A stretch of DNA of 44,650 bases from Pseudomonadota bacterium (GTDB lineage Bacteria > Vulcanimicrobiota > Vulcanimicrobiia > Eremiobacterales > Eremiobacteraceae), in NCBI GenBank assembly GCA_021325335.1, contig JAJPHJ010000109.1:1-44650 (forward strand), given 5' to 3'. Below, piece by piece: positions 13,276-21,929 of this stretch (position 1 is the stretch's first letter; every line of letters starts with the position of its first letter). The notes beneath the pieces were generated by a model. That model made no database searches and had not been told where the DNA came from. It worked only from the letters and a program-made list of their open reading frames with translations. The position numbers and the translations under genes were made by a program.

Positions 13276-14894
13276 CCGCCGTCGCTGCCCTTGCCTATCT
13301 CGAGTGCCGCATGGCCTCGAACCGCCTGCGGTTGCTGCTCCACGAACCCGGACGCCTTGCGTTGTGGGCGCTTTTTATCGCGTGGTTGTGCCTCTTCTTC
13401 TTCACCCGGCTTTCACGGGTCTCGGGCGCGCCGCTCGGCCTGTTCCTTCCGCACGAACTCCATCTCTTCTACGCCTTCGCGCCGGCTGCGTACATCGCGC
13501 TCATCGGTCTGCAGATCCGCTCGGGCAGCCGCAGGCCGCCGGCCACCTTCGCATATCCGGCCGATGCCCGCTTTTTGTTCGGGTCGCGCCTCAGCCATAT
13601 CGTGGTCGTGTTCTGGCTGCAAGTGCGCGAAGTGGCATTCTCCGGTACGCGAGTGTTCTTGGGCCTGTTCTTCATCTCGTGGAACTTTGCCGGCAGCGCG
13701 CGCGGTCTGCTCATCGCAACCTGCGCGCTGCTGTGCGCGTACATCATCGCTTTCGGGATCCGCATGCCAGTCTTCTTGGCGCAGCGCCGTATGCCTGAGG
13801 TCCCTTTCGGCACGTTCGGCGCGGCATTGATCTGCACGGCGCTGCTCACCCTTGCGTTTCCGATCGCTTTTTCGTATGCAGCCGGATCGTTCCATTTGAG
13901 TACGGTCGCCGCGCAGACCGTGGTTTTTCCACCGGGGTCCTGGATCGTCGAAGCGCTGGCCGGCAGTCACCGCGCGCTCTTCGGGCTGATCGGGCTCGCG
14001 ACCGCGATCGTGGCATGCGGGTCCATCGCCTCGGCCGACGCCTATCCGGAGATTTGGGAGGCCTCTTCGCGTCTGTACGCCGTGCGAGCGCTTGTCGCAA
14101 GGGGTCACGGCCTTTGGAATTCTCAGGCGTTGCGGTCTCTGCGCGAGGCGCCTGGCAGCGCCCCGACGAGAACCGGCAGCATGAAATCTTCGCGCGGACA
14201 GCAGGTGCCTTCGGGCGCACGGACGCTTCTATGGAAGGATTGGATCGCTTTGCGACGCTCGCCCGGCGGATTGAGCGGCCCGCTGCTGTGGCTTGGCGGC
14301 GCCGGCGCCGCAGGCTATTTCGCGGGGCTTGCCGCGAACTCGCTCAGCGTGCTCTTGATCGCCGGCCCCCTTGTCGCGATCGCCAATATTTTCATCGTCG
14401 TCGGATCGCAAAGCTCGGTCACGCTCGGCCTTGAGCTCCGCAAACCGCTGTGGTGGCTAACACGTTCCACGTTATTCGAGCGCCTGCTGGCATGGATTGC
14501 CGGCGCGACCATTCGCGCGGGGCCACCGCTCGCTGCCGCCGCGATAGCGGCCGGCATTGCGCTGCGCTCGTGGCTCGTAGTGGCTGCCAGCGTGCCGGTC
14601 ATCTGGACGGCACTGCTCTTGGTGCAGGGCATCGGCATCGCGTCCTACGTTGTGCTTCCAGGACGCCACGAACTGCGCGGCCCGGGTTTTATGTTGCGCA
14701 TCTTCATCACCTACGCCGCGCTCCTACCGCCCACCATGGCCTGGGCGACGGCGCAAACGTTCTCGTCGAGCCCGCTGCTCGGCATCGCCGCGGGCCTAGC
14801 CGTCGCAGCCGGCGAGCTGTTGGGCTTGACCCTCTTCGCCGCGAGGCGTTTGGCACAAAATGCGATGGCGTATGCGGTCGCCGAGACGCGCTAG
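13272..14894 (+). CDS. Large integral membrane protein, putative ABC exporter permease
   Basis: 540 residues with roughly a dozen hydrophobic helices in two halves separated by a soluble linker near residues 255-315 (ending PSGARTLLWKDW). The linker sequence ARTLLWKDW..LRR is the repeat start found in two-module ABC export permeases of the 'putative ABC exporter' type: the first half begins with a similar soluble N-terminus (YLECRMASNRLRLLL). It overlaps the ATPase gene by ATGA and therefore should be its membrane partner. The substrate is unknown. The stop lies six bases before the convergent zinc-ribbon gene. Confidence 0.82.
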   Translation: MTAVAALAYLECRMASNRLRLLLHEPGRLALWALFIAWLCLFFFTRLSRVSGAPLGLFLPHELHLFYAFAPAAYIALIGLQIRSGSRRPPATFAYPADARFLFGSRLSHIVVVFWLQVREVAFSGTRVFLGLFFISWNFAGSARGLLIATCALLCAYIIAFGIRMPVFLAQRRMPEVPFGTFGAALICTALLTLAFPIAFSYAAGSFHLSTVAAQTVVFPPGSWIVEALAGSHRALFGLIGLATAIVACGSIASADAYPEIWEASSRLYAVRALVARGHGLWNSQALRSLREAPGSAPTRTGSMKSSRGQQVPSGARTLLWKDWIALRRSPGGLSGPLLWLGGAGAAGYFAGLAANSLSVLLIAGPLVAIANIFIVVGSQSSVTLGLELRKPLWWLTRSTLFERLLAWIAGATIRAGPPLAAAAIAAGIALRSWLVVAASVPVIWTALLLVQGIGIASYVVLPGRHELRGPGFMLRIFITYAALLPPTMAWATAQTFSSSPLLGIAAGLAVAAGELLGLTLFAARRLAQNAMAYAVAETR

Positions 14895-14899
14895 CGCGC

Positions 14900-15196
14900 T
14901 CAGCGGCGCCGGCGCACCGACTTGCGGATCGCTTTGACCGCCTTGCCCACATGCCGCCGTACGACGCCGCGCACGATGGATTCGACCTCTTTGCGCTGCG
15001 GGAACCGCGCCATTTGCGGCACGACGCCGACCACGACCTCGCACGAGGAGCAGACGACGGTCCAAATCGTCAGCTCGCCGCCGGCGCGCTCGGAGCGCGC
15101 TCGAAAGGTCGAGGCCTTCAGGCAATGCGGACACTTGCGCTTGAAGATATCGCGCGGAGGGGCAGGTTTGCGGCGCGAGCGTTTTTTGGCTGCCAT
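14900..15196 (-). CDS. Small basic zinc-ribbon protein
   Basis: 98 residues with a Lys/Arg-rich N-terminus (KKRSRRKPAPPR), CPHC at 22-25 and CSSC about 28 residues later, which together can bind one zinc, and a very basic C-terminal helix (RRHVGKAVKAIRKSVRRRR). The composition suggests nucleic-acid or ribosome binding. I do not recognise a named family. It ends just after the convergent ABC permease and follows the binding-protein gene on the same strand by ten bases, so the two are likely co-transcribed. Confidence 0.7.
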   Translation of the reverse strand: MAAKKRSRRKPAPPRDIFKRKCPHCLKASTFRARSERAGGELTIWTVVCSSCEVVVGVVPQMARFPQRKEVESIVRGVVRRHVGKAVKAIRKSVRRRR

Positions 15197-15206
15197 GACG
15201 AGCGGA

Positions 15207-16091
15207 TCAGTGACGCGACAGATCGACGCCGAAGTACTGCTTGGATAGCCGCGCGAGCGTGCCGTCCTTGTGCATGGAGTTCACCGCCGCCTCGACCGCG
15301 TCGTAAAATCGTTTTGGATCCAAGGGGTTGCTCTTATCGATGGCGACAGCTGCGTCCTCGTAGAACACCGGCGCTCCGATGATGCGGAACGGTTTGCCCT
15401 TCCCGATCTGGTAGGCCGCGAACGGGTACGAGGTCAGCACGCCGTCAAGCTTCACGCCATCGCCGAGTGCGAGATCGTTGAGCGCCAATTGGTCGGTGTC
15501 GTAAGGGATCGCGCGCGCCTGCGGCGCCGGGATCAGGATGTTCTCGTCGGTCAGATCCAGGTGGCCTTCCAGATAAGCTTGATAGGTGGTCGCCGTGCCC
15601 ACGCCGATCCGCTTGCCAGAGAGCTCCTCGATCGAATTGACCTTGCTCTGCTTGTTCACGACGAAGGCGGCCGGGATGAAATAGTAGGGATGCGTGAAGT
15701 AGAGGACCCGCTGACGGTCTCGGGTGATGGTCATCGAATCCACATTGGCGTCCCATCGACCGTTCCAATTCCCGCCGCTGATGACGTCGAAGTTGATATC
15801 GAGGAATTGCGCCTGCACTCCGAGCCTGCGCGCGATCTCCCGGCCGACGTCGACGTCGAATCCTTGCCACGAGCCGTTCGGCGTCCGATAGGACAGCGGC
15901 TGATAGTTCGCGTCGGTCGAGATGAGGAGTTTGCCGCGCTTTTTGACCTCGCTGAGGAGGTCGCTCACCGCGGTGCCGCTCGCGCTCGCCGATTGCGAGG
16001 CGCTCGTGCGCGACGGCGCATTGCTGCACGCCGTGCAGATCGCAAGCACGACGAGGATGGCGGTAACTGCAAAACACCGTTGCACGAGCAA
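15207..16091 (-). CDS. Amino-acid-type ABC substrate-binding lipoprotein (family 3)
   Basis: 294 residues. A lipoprotein signal (VTAILVVLAICTAC, lipobox ICTAC) is followed by an SBP_bac_3 fold: GKLLISTDANYQPLSY, WQGFDVDVGREIARRLGV, DSMTITRDRQRVLYFTHPYY and GKRIGVGTATTYQAYLEG. The family delivers polar amino acids or related solutes to an ABC permease, which is not encoded here. Basic residues at the usual carboxylate-binding point (SMTITRDR) fit an alpha-amino acid ligand. A Ser/Ala-rich spacer follows the lipidated Cys, as is usual for anchored binding proteins. Confidence 0.9.
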   Translation of the reverse strand: MLVQRCFAVTAILVVLAICTACSNAPSRTSASQSASASGTAVSDLLSEVKKRGKLLISTDANYQPLSYRTPNGSWQGFDVDVGREIARRLGVQAQFLDINFDVISGGNWNGRWDANVDSMTITRDRQRVLYFTHPYYFIPAAFVVNKQSKVNSIEELSGKRIGVGTATTYQAYLEGHLDLTDENILIPAPQARAIPYDTDQLALNDLALGDGVKLDGVLTSYPFAAYQIGKGKPFRIIGAPVFYEDAAVAIDKSNPLDPKRFYDAVEAAVNSMHKDGTLARLSKQYFGVDLSRH

Positions 16092-16194
16092 GGCGCACCA
16101 CCGTCCATCGCAGAGCGGCTCATACAGACCGCTCCCGCTTCGTGTTGGATGCTACATTATCAAGGGCAGTGTGACGGACCTGCGCACGACCCGA

Positions 16195-16605
16195 TCATTT
16201 CGCGACGGCGTGGATGTAGAAGATCGCCGCGAGAATCCCGAACCCGAAACCGGCGAGCGCGAGCAACGCAAAGCGCGTGCGCCGCGACACTCTCGTTCGT
16301 ATCCATGAAGGCGTGCCGACGCGCGCGACGCTTCTCGCTGCCCATACCGTGTTGAGCGAAACGAGGACGAGATAGACGGGAAGAAAGACAAGCAGCGGGA
16401 GCAGCACATTCTTGAGCGAGCCGATCTCGCGGCCGAGCAGCACGAACGTAGCGATGAAGCCGAGCGCCGCGGTGCCGACGATGGCGAGCCTGCCATCAAG
16501 CCAGGCGCCGAACAAGTCATGCGTCGACATGGAGCGAGGCGAGACGCTGTGATCCGACACGTGAAGCATTGTAGCACGAATCGTCAATATTTTCGGCGTT
16601 TTCAT
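16195..16605 (-). CDS. Small integral membrane protein, unknown
   Basis: Up to 136 residues with three hydrophobic segments (LAIVGTAALGFIATFVLLG, VLLPLLVFLPVYLVLVSL, FALLALAGFGFGILAAIFYIH) joined by Arg-rich loops. No family is recognised. The start is uncertain: ATGs at 16605, 16569 and 16530 are in frame, none with a good ribosome site, and the last gives a protein beginning shortly before the first helix. It is followed, after a gap of about 100 bases, by the binding-protein gene on the same strand. Confidence 0.55.
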   Translation of the reverse strand: MKTPKILTIRATMLHVSDHSVSPRSMSTHDLFGAWLDGRLAIVGTAALGFIATFVLLGREIGSLKNVLLPLLVFLPVYLVLVSLNTVWAARSVARVGTPSWIRTRVSRRTRFALLALAGFGFGILAAIFYIHAVAK

Positions 16606-16672
16606 GTCACACGTTCAGCCGCAGCAACGGTCATATAGATGAGCAAAACATTTGTGCCGATAACTTATAGAA

Positions 16673-17290
16673 ATGTGCCACCCCGGACGTTCATTTGATA
16701 GCGATGATACCGACCGTTCTCTCCGGCGAGGGACCCTCGACCGCAGGGCATTTTTGACCGGAGTAGGGAGCGCCGTTGCGCTTGGCGCAATGCCGGCGCT
16801 AGCGCGCGCGCAGTTCGGAAGCAATGCCAAGGATCGGTACCTGCTCTTCCTCGAGCGCGTCGATACGGGCGAGTTCGCGGCACAACCGTTCACGCTTGAC
16901 GGCAAGACGTTGTATTGGGCGGGCTATAAGAAATTGTGCGCCATCTTGCGCGACGAACACGTGCCGCCCGAGATGGGCTTCGTCCAGATCAACGTGCGCA
17001 CGATCGAAGCGTTGTGGGCCGTGCAGTCATACTTGCGTCGCGATGGCGTGGGCTCGCCTATCATGGTGCACAGCGGCTACCGCACCCCGCAGACCAACGC
17101 GCAGATCGAAGGCGCGGCACGGCTCTCGTACCACATGTGGGGCAAAGCGGTCGACTTCCACGTCCCCGGAGTTCCCTTGGACTATCTCGCAGGCGTGTGC
17201 GAGGCGTGTCCGGCAAGCGGCGGGGTCGGTTACTACCCGGATGGTTGGGTGCACATGGACACAGGACCCAAGCGTATCTGGGTCGGCTGA
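16673..17290 (+). CDS. DUF882/YcbK-type (peptidase M15-like) TAT-exported protein
   Basis: 205 residues. The N-terminus has a twin-arginine signal (LDRRAFLTGVGSAVALG followed by an Ala-rich cleavage region ALARAQ). The mature part carries the M15-type metal site: SGYRTPQTNAQIEG, HMWGKAVDFHVPGV (HxxxxAxD) and WVHMDTGPKR with the last His. The family trims peptidoglycan stem peptides or shares that fold; E. coli YcbK (MepK) cuts mDap-mDap crosslinks. It acts in the periplasm. The TAT signal fits a protein folded with its metal before export. It has its own upstream region with a TTATAG -10-like box. Confidence 0.82.
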   Translation: MCHPGRSFDSDDTDRSLRRGTLDRRAFLTGVGSAVALGAMPALARAQFGSNAKDRYLLFLERVDTGEFAAQPFTLDGKTLYWAGYKKLCAILRDEHVPPEMGFVQINVRTIEALWAVQSYLRRDGVGSPIMVHSGYRTPQTNAQIEGAARLSYHMWGKAVDFHVPGVPLDYLAGVCEACPASGGVGYYPDGWVHMDTGPKRIWVG

Positions 17291-17381
17291 TTTCAGCCAC
17301 GTCGTTCTCGAGTTTCTTCTCTGCGATTGATGGCACAGGCAAGTGCATGAATTGTCCCCTGTCTCCCGAACCCATCCTATT

Positions 17382-18368
17382 ATGCCTGCCGTCGCGATGC
17401 CGGTCGACGATGGGACCGAGGCCCGGCCGCGTACACCGCAACTCGAACGCCTGAGCCGGCACGTGCGCTCCCTGGCCAAGCGCCGCAATGCCGTCATCCT
17501 CGCTCATATCTACCAGCGTCTCGAGATACAAGAAGTCGCAGATTTCATCGGCGATAGCCTGAACCTCAGCCGCGAGGCCGCGCGCACGAAAGCCGACGTG
17601 ATCGTTTTCTGCGGCGTCCACTTCATGGCGGAGACCGCGAAGCTTCTGAGCCCGAACAAACTGGTTCTGCTGCCGGATATGAAGGCGGGTTGCGGCATGG
17701 CCGACATGATCACGGGCGATCAAGCGCGCGCTTTCCGCGCCCAGTACCCAGGCCGCCCGCTCGTCAGCTACGTGAACACGTATGCTGAGGTCAAGGCCGA
17801 GTCGGACATCTGTTGCACCTCGACGAACGCGGCCACCGTCGTCCGCTCGCTACCCGACGAGGAGATCCTCTTCGCGCCAGACATGTACTTGGGCGGCTGG
17901 GTTCAAAAGCGCTTGCCTGACAAGAAGATCATCGCGTGGAAAGGCTACTGCCCCACCCACTTCGTCATCCAACCTTCCATGGTGGATGCGCGCAAAGCCC
18001 AGCACCCTGGCGCGCTCGTCCTCGCGCACCCGGAGTGCTCGCCTGAGGTTCTCGAGCTCGCGGACTATGTCGGCAGCACGCAGGGCATCATGGACTATGC
18101 AGGCGGCAGCCAGGCGAAGGAATTCATCATCTTGACCGAGGCCGGACTCTTGCTGCGGCTGAAAGCGCTACACCCCCACAAGCATTTCTACTCGATAGCG
18201 CCCTGTCCGCATTGTCCGTACATGAAGTTCGTCGAGCTGGAAAAGGTCGCCGCCGCGCTGGAGAACGATCTCAACCCCATCGAGATACCGACCGCCATCA
18301 TGGCGCGCGCACGGACGAGCATTCAACGGATGATGGATGTCTCGGGCGCGGTCAACCCAGCGGACTAA
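17382..18368 (+). CDS. nadA: Quinolinate synthase A
   Basis: 328 residues from the ATG at 17382 (GTG 17343 and ATG 17397 are also in frame; none has a clear ribosome site). NadA condenses iminoaspartate with dihydroxyacetone phosphate to give quinolinate, using a [4Fe-4S] cluster. The three cluster cysteines are visible in MKAGCGMAD, AHPECSPEV and CPHCPYMK. Other conserved blocks are AHIYQRLEIQEVADFIGDSL, VSYVNTYAEVKAESDICCTS and WKGYCPTHF. It is followed at once by nadB and nadC in pathway order, making one operon for de novo NAD synthesis from aspartate. Confidence 0.95.
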   Translation: MPAVAMPVDDGTEARPRTPQLERLSRHVRSLAKRRNAVILAHIYQRLEIQEVADFIGDSLNLSREAARTKADVIVFCGVHFMAETAKLLSPNKLVLLPDMKAGCGMADMITGDQARAFRAQYPGRPLVSYVNTYAEVKAESDICCTSTNAATVVRSLPDEEILFAPDMYLGGWVQKRLPDKKIIAWKGYCPTHFVIQPSMVDARKAQHPGALVLAHPECSPEVLELADYVGSTQGIMDYAGGSQAKEFIILTEAGLLLRLKALHPHKHFYSIAPCPHCPYMKFVELEKVAAALENDLNPIEIPTAIMARARTSIQRMMDVSGAVNPAD

Positions 18369-18382
18369 ACGTTTCGCCTCGC

Positions 18383-19939
18383 ATGCTGCGCACCGACGCA
18401 CTCGTCATCGGTTCGGGAGCTGCCGGCTTGCTGCTCGCCCTGCACTGCGCGGAAAAGGGCATGCGCGTCACGGTCGTCACGAAGGGCACGATCGAAGAAT
18501 CCAACACCGCGTGGGCGCAAGGGGGTGTCGCCGCATCGCTGGATCTGGAAGAGGATTCGACCGCTGCGCACGTCGCGGATACGCTCGCCGCTGGAGCGGG
18601 GCTGTGCAACGTGGCGGCCGCGGAGATCGTGGCCGCAGAAGCACCGCAACGCATCGAAGAACTGCGCGCACTTGGCGTCGCGTTCAATCTTTCGGTGACG
18701 GGCGAACTTCTGCTCACGCGCGAGGCGGCGCACAGCCACGCGCGCACCGTCTTCTCCGCAGACGCGACCGGCAAGGCCATCTCCACCACGCTTGCGCAAA
18801 AGGCGCTGCACCACTCAAACGTCACCGTGATGGAGCGCGCCTCGGCCGTCTCGCTGATCGTCGCGAAGGACCGGTGCGCGGGGACGTGGGTATTCACGAA
18901 TGGCGAACTCGTGCCGGTCCTGGCCAGCGCGGCGACAGCCCTCGCCACGGGCGGCGTCGGCCAGGTCTACGAACGCACGACCAACCCTCCCGGCGCGACG
19001 GGCGATGGGTTGCAGCTCGCGAGCGCGGCGGGCGCGGCGCTCGCGGACGTGGAGTTCGTGCAGTTCCACCCGACCGCGCTCGCAGTCGCGGGAGCTCCGG
19101 CGCTGCTCGTCTCGGAGGCCGCCCGCGGCGAGGGCGGCATCTTGGTCAACGACGAAGGGCGCAGGTTCTGTTTCGATGCGGACCCGCGCGGCGAGCTGGC
19201 CCCACGCGATGTCGTGGCCCGAGCGATCTTCCATGAGATGCACCGCACGCACGGTGGCGTGTGGCTCGACTTGCGCCCGATCGGGTCGCCGGATTTTTTG
19301 CGCAAACGGTTCCCCAACATCGCTGCGGCGTGCGCGCGATTCGGTGTGGACGTTGCCACGCAACCGATCCCGGTCGGACCGGCAGCGCACTACCACATGG
19401 GCGGCGTCCTCACTGACCTCCACGGGCGTGCGACTCTTCAGTCGCTCTACTCGATCGGGGAATGCGCCTGCACCGGCCTGCATGGGGCGAACCGGCTGGC
19501 CGGTAATTCACTCGCCGAATGCTTGGTGTTCGGGGCGCGCGCGGCGGATGACATCAGCGGAGCGAGTCGCGCGCAGGAGCCGGACACGCTGGCGGAGATC
19601 CCGAGCCGGTTGGAAGCGATGATGACGGTCGAGCCGCTGCGCATGGTGATGTGGAAAGACGCGAGCATCGAGCGCGATGGGGAACCTCTCGCGGCTCTGT
19701 GCCAAAAACTTGCGGAGTGGCCCGTGTCGAGCGCCCCTATCTCGCGCTCGGCGCTCGAATCGCGGGCGCTCTTGTGCGCGGCGCGCTTTATCGCGGGCGC
19801 CGCCCTCGTCCGCGAGGAAAGCCGCGGCGCCCACGAGCGGATGGACTATCCCGAACGGGATGACGCTCACTGGTTAGGGCGCATCGTCTGGTCGGGCGGC
19901 GGCCACGAGCTCGAACCACTCGCTGCCCCCGTGGGTTGA
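18383..19939 (+). CDS. nadB: L-aspartate oxidase
   Basis: 518 residues from the ATG at 18383, which lies 14 bases after nadA. It oxidises aspartate to iminoaspartate with FAD. The Rossmann motif is VIGSGAAGLLLALHCAEKG; NTAWAQGGVAAS, REAAHSHARTVFSADATG and the flavin-binding GECACTGLHGANRLAGNSLAECLVFG are all family landmarks. The product is unstable and goes straight to NadA, which explains the operon. The C-terminal helical part is complete and ends just before nadC. Confidence 0.95.
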   Translation: MLRTDALVIGSGAAGLLLALHCAEKGMRVTVVTKGTIEESNTAWAQGGVAASLDLEEDSTAAHVADTLAAGAGLCNVAAAEIVAAEAPQRIEELRALGVAFNLSVTGELLLTREAAHSHARTVFSADATGKAISTTLAQKALHHSNVTVMERASAVSLIVAKDRCAGTWVFTNGELVPVLASAATALATGGVGQVYERTTNPPGATGDGLQLASAAGAALADVEFVQFHPTALAVAGAPALLVSEAARGEGGILVNDEGRRFCFDADPRGELAPRDVVARAIFHEMHRTHGGVWLDLRPIGSPDFLRKRFPNIAAACARFGVDVATQPIPVGPAAHYHMGGVLTDLHGRATLQSLYSIGECACTGLHGANRLAGNSLAECLVFGARAADDISGASRAQEPDTLAEIPSRLEAMMTVEPLRMVMWKDASIERDGEPLAALCQKLAEWPVSSAPISRSALESRALLCAARFIAGAALVREESRGAHERMDYPERDDAHWLGRIVWSGGGHELEPLAAPVG

Positions 19940-19952
19940 CCGCGAGGGCTGC

Positions 19953-20840
19953 ATGCGACATCCCGCAATGGACCAGGGCTCGTTCGCGCCGCTCAGCGCC
20001 AAAGGCGCGCTCGCATTTGCCGACATCGTCGGCGCGGCGCTGGCGGAAGATGCTGCGGGGACGGACATCACCTCGGTCGCGACGATCGATCCCACGGCCA
20101 GGGCTCGAGCACAGATCGTCTCGCGAGCCAACGCGGTGATCGCGGGCTTGCCCATCGCGGGACTCACGTTTCGCGAGGTCGACGCGACCACGGCCTTCGA
20201 CGAACTCACGGAGGACGGGCGCTTGGTCGCGGCGGGTCCGATCGCGCGAGTGTCGGGATCGGCACGAAGCTTGCTCGCCGCAGAGCGCGTCGCGCTCAAC
20301 TTTTTGGGCCATCTGAGCGGCATCGCATCCTTGACGCAACGCTACGTCGAGCTCGTGCGCGATCTGCCGGTGCGCATCTGCGACACCCGTAAGACCACGC
20401 CGGGGTTGCGCGCGCTCGAGCGCTACGCGGTGCGCGCGGGCGGCGGCTACAACCACCGCTTCGATCTTTCGGACGCGGTGCTGATAAAAGACAACCACCT
20501 GGCGGCCAGCGGTTCCGTGACGCAAGCGATCGCGCGCGCGCGCGCGGCCACGCCGGGCGGCACCATCGTCGAAGTCGAGTGCGAATCGGTGCGGCAAGTC
20601 GCTGAGGCCGTTGCGGGCGCAGCCGATGCGACCTTGCTCGACAACATGGATCTCGCGGACTTGAGGGCGGCGGTCGAGCTCGCGCGCGGCAAGGCGCTCT
20701 TGGAGGCGTCAGGCGGCGTCACCCTTGGCAACGTTCGCGCCATCGCGTTGACCGGCGTCGACATCATCTCTGTCGGGGCGCTCACGCACAGCGCTCCTGC
20801 AGCGGATGTCGCCCTCGATTTCGTCTTGGCGGCCGAGTAA
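19953..20840 (+). CDS. nadC: Nicotinate-nucleotide pyrophosphorylase (carboxylating)
   Basis: 295 residues. NadC turns quinolinate and PRPP into nicotinate mononucleotide with loss of CO2. Signature blocks: AERVALNFLGHLSGIAS, CDTRKTTPGLRALERYAVRAGGG, NHRFDLSDAVLIKDNH and LLEASGGVTLGNVRAIA. All are intact. The start has GAGGG four bases before the ATG at 19953; ATG 19968 is an alternative. It closes the nadABC operon and is followed 30 bases later by an unrelated small gene on the same strand. Confidence 0.95.
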   Translation: MRHPAMDQGSFAPLSAKGALAFADIVGAALAEDAAGTDITSVATIDPTARARAQIVSRANAVIAGLPIAGLTFREVDATTAFDELTEDGRLVAAGPIARVSGSARSLLAAERVALNFLGHLSGIASLTQRYVELVRDLPVRICDTRKTTPGLRALERYAVRAGGGYNHRFDLSDAVLIKDNHLAASGSVTQAIARARAATPGGTIVEVECESVRQVAEAVAGAADATLLDNMDLADLRAAVELARGKALLEASGGVTLGNVRAIALTGVDIISVGALTHSAPAADVALDFVLAAE

Positions 20841-20870
20841 ACTCAAACGCCCGCATGGAAGAGCACGACC

Positions 20871-21266
20871 ATGCCCGACGATCCCCACGACCCCGAGCGG
20901 CAACGGCTCAATTGGGTGGACGCGCACATGGGGCGCACGTCGAAGGAGACTGCGCAGCGCCTGCTCAGCGCGGAACAGCCGCGACCGCCGGCGGATGCCC
21001 CGCTGCTCCACCTGGAGGGCGTCAAAGCGCGCTGCGTCGCGGGAGGCGCATCGAACTTCTGGATCATCGGCGCGGAAGCGGGCGAGCCGACGCTGACGGG
21101 CGACTACCCCATGATCGGCATGTCACCAACCGCGTATTTCATCCAAGCCCCCGAGTTCAACTATTTGCCATACGCCGTCTCGCGGGCGATGTTGCACGAG
21201 ACCAATCATCGCGTCATCGGTGATACCGCTTTGCTCGAATCGCAGATGCGAGAGGTCTACGGCTGA
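20871..21266 (+). CDS. Hypothetical protein downstream of nadC
   Basis: 131 residues, no family recognised. The first third is polar and helical (RQRLNWVDAHMGRTSKETAQRLL). The middle is more structured (CVAGGASNFWIIGAEAG, MIGMSPTAYFIQAPEFNYLPY). The end is HETNHRVIGDTALLESQM. There is no signal or membrane segment. A pyrophosphatase or NAD-related role might be guessed from position only. Its end overlaps the convergent FMN reductase gene by ten bases. Confidence 0.65.
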   Translation: MPDDPHDPERQRLNWVDAHMGRTSKETAQRLLSAEQPRPPADAPLLHLEGVKARCVAGGASNFWIIGAEAGEPTLTGDYPMIGMSPTAYFIQAPEFNYLPYAVSRAMLHETNHRVIGDTALLESQMREVYG

Positions 21267-21814
21267 AAACGGCGCACCCAGCTTGCGAACGCCTCTAAGA
21301 ACTCCGTCAGCTCCGTGCGCAGTTCTTCGTCGAGAAGCTCTCCTCGCTCGTCGAATTTCGTCTGCGCTCGCGCGACACGGATCTCCGGGTTGACCATGAA
21401 GTAGACCTCTTCGATCGTCGCGATCTGCCGTAACGCCGCCTGCGCGCGCAGGGTGCCGTAATAACCCGTCGAGGCACCTAACATGGCAGCAGGCTTGCGT
21501 TCTAGGACCGAGTCATCGGAGGGACGCGAGGCCCACTCGATGACGGTCTTCGTCGCGGCAGGGATCGTGCCGTTGTGCTCCGGGGTCACGATGATCAGAC
21601 CATCCGCTGCGCGGATCGCGTCGCGTAGGCGAGTGACGGCGGGCGGTGGATCGTCTTCCAGATCCGCATTGAAAAGCGGCACCTGGGCGATCTCCAGCAC
21701 ATCGACGCGGACGTGCTGTGGGGCGGCCTTCACGAGGGCATTGAGCAGCATCCGGTTGTACGACCTCTTGCGCAAGCTGCCCGCATAGGCCGCGAACGTA
21801 AAGGTGCGGTCCAT
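21257..21814 (-). CDS. NADPH-dependent FMN reductase-family protein
   Basis: 185 residues with a flavodoxin-like fold: YAGSLRKRSYNRMLLNAL at the phosphate-binding start (GSxRxxS.N), LEIAQVPLFNADLEDD, ADGLIIVTPEHNGTIPAATK (PEYNG-type motif, here PEHNG) and AMLGASTGYYGTLRAQ. These enzymes reduce FMN, quinones, azo dyes or chromate with NAD(P)H. The usual Tyr in PEYNG is His here. It is monocistronic and its start is about 115 bases from the divergent beta-propeller gene. Confidence 0.9.
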   Translation of the reverse strand: MDRTFTFAAYAGSLRKRSYNRMLLNALVKAAPQHVRVDVLEIAQVPLFNADLEDDPPPAVTRLRDAIRAADGLIIVTPEHNGTIPAATKTVIEWASRPSDDSVLERKPAAMLGASTGYYGTLRAQAALRQIATIEEVYFMVNPEIRVARAQTKFDERGELLDEELRTELTEFLEAFASWVRRFQP

Positions 21815-21929
21815 GAAACCACCCCTTTTCGGCCGGCCTGCGACCGCCCTCTTGTGACGTGCGTGGCGTGACGCCGAGCTGAATCGGACGTTCGCGGCTC
21901 CGATACTCTAGACAGGGGGAATCGTGAAC

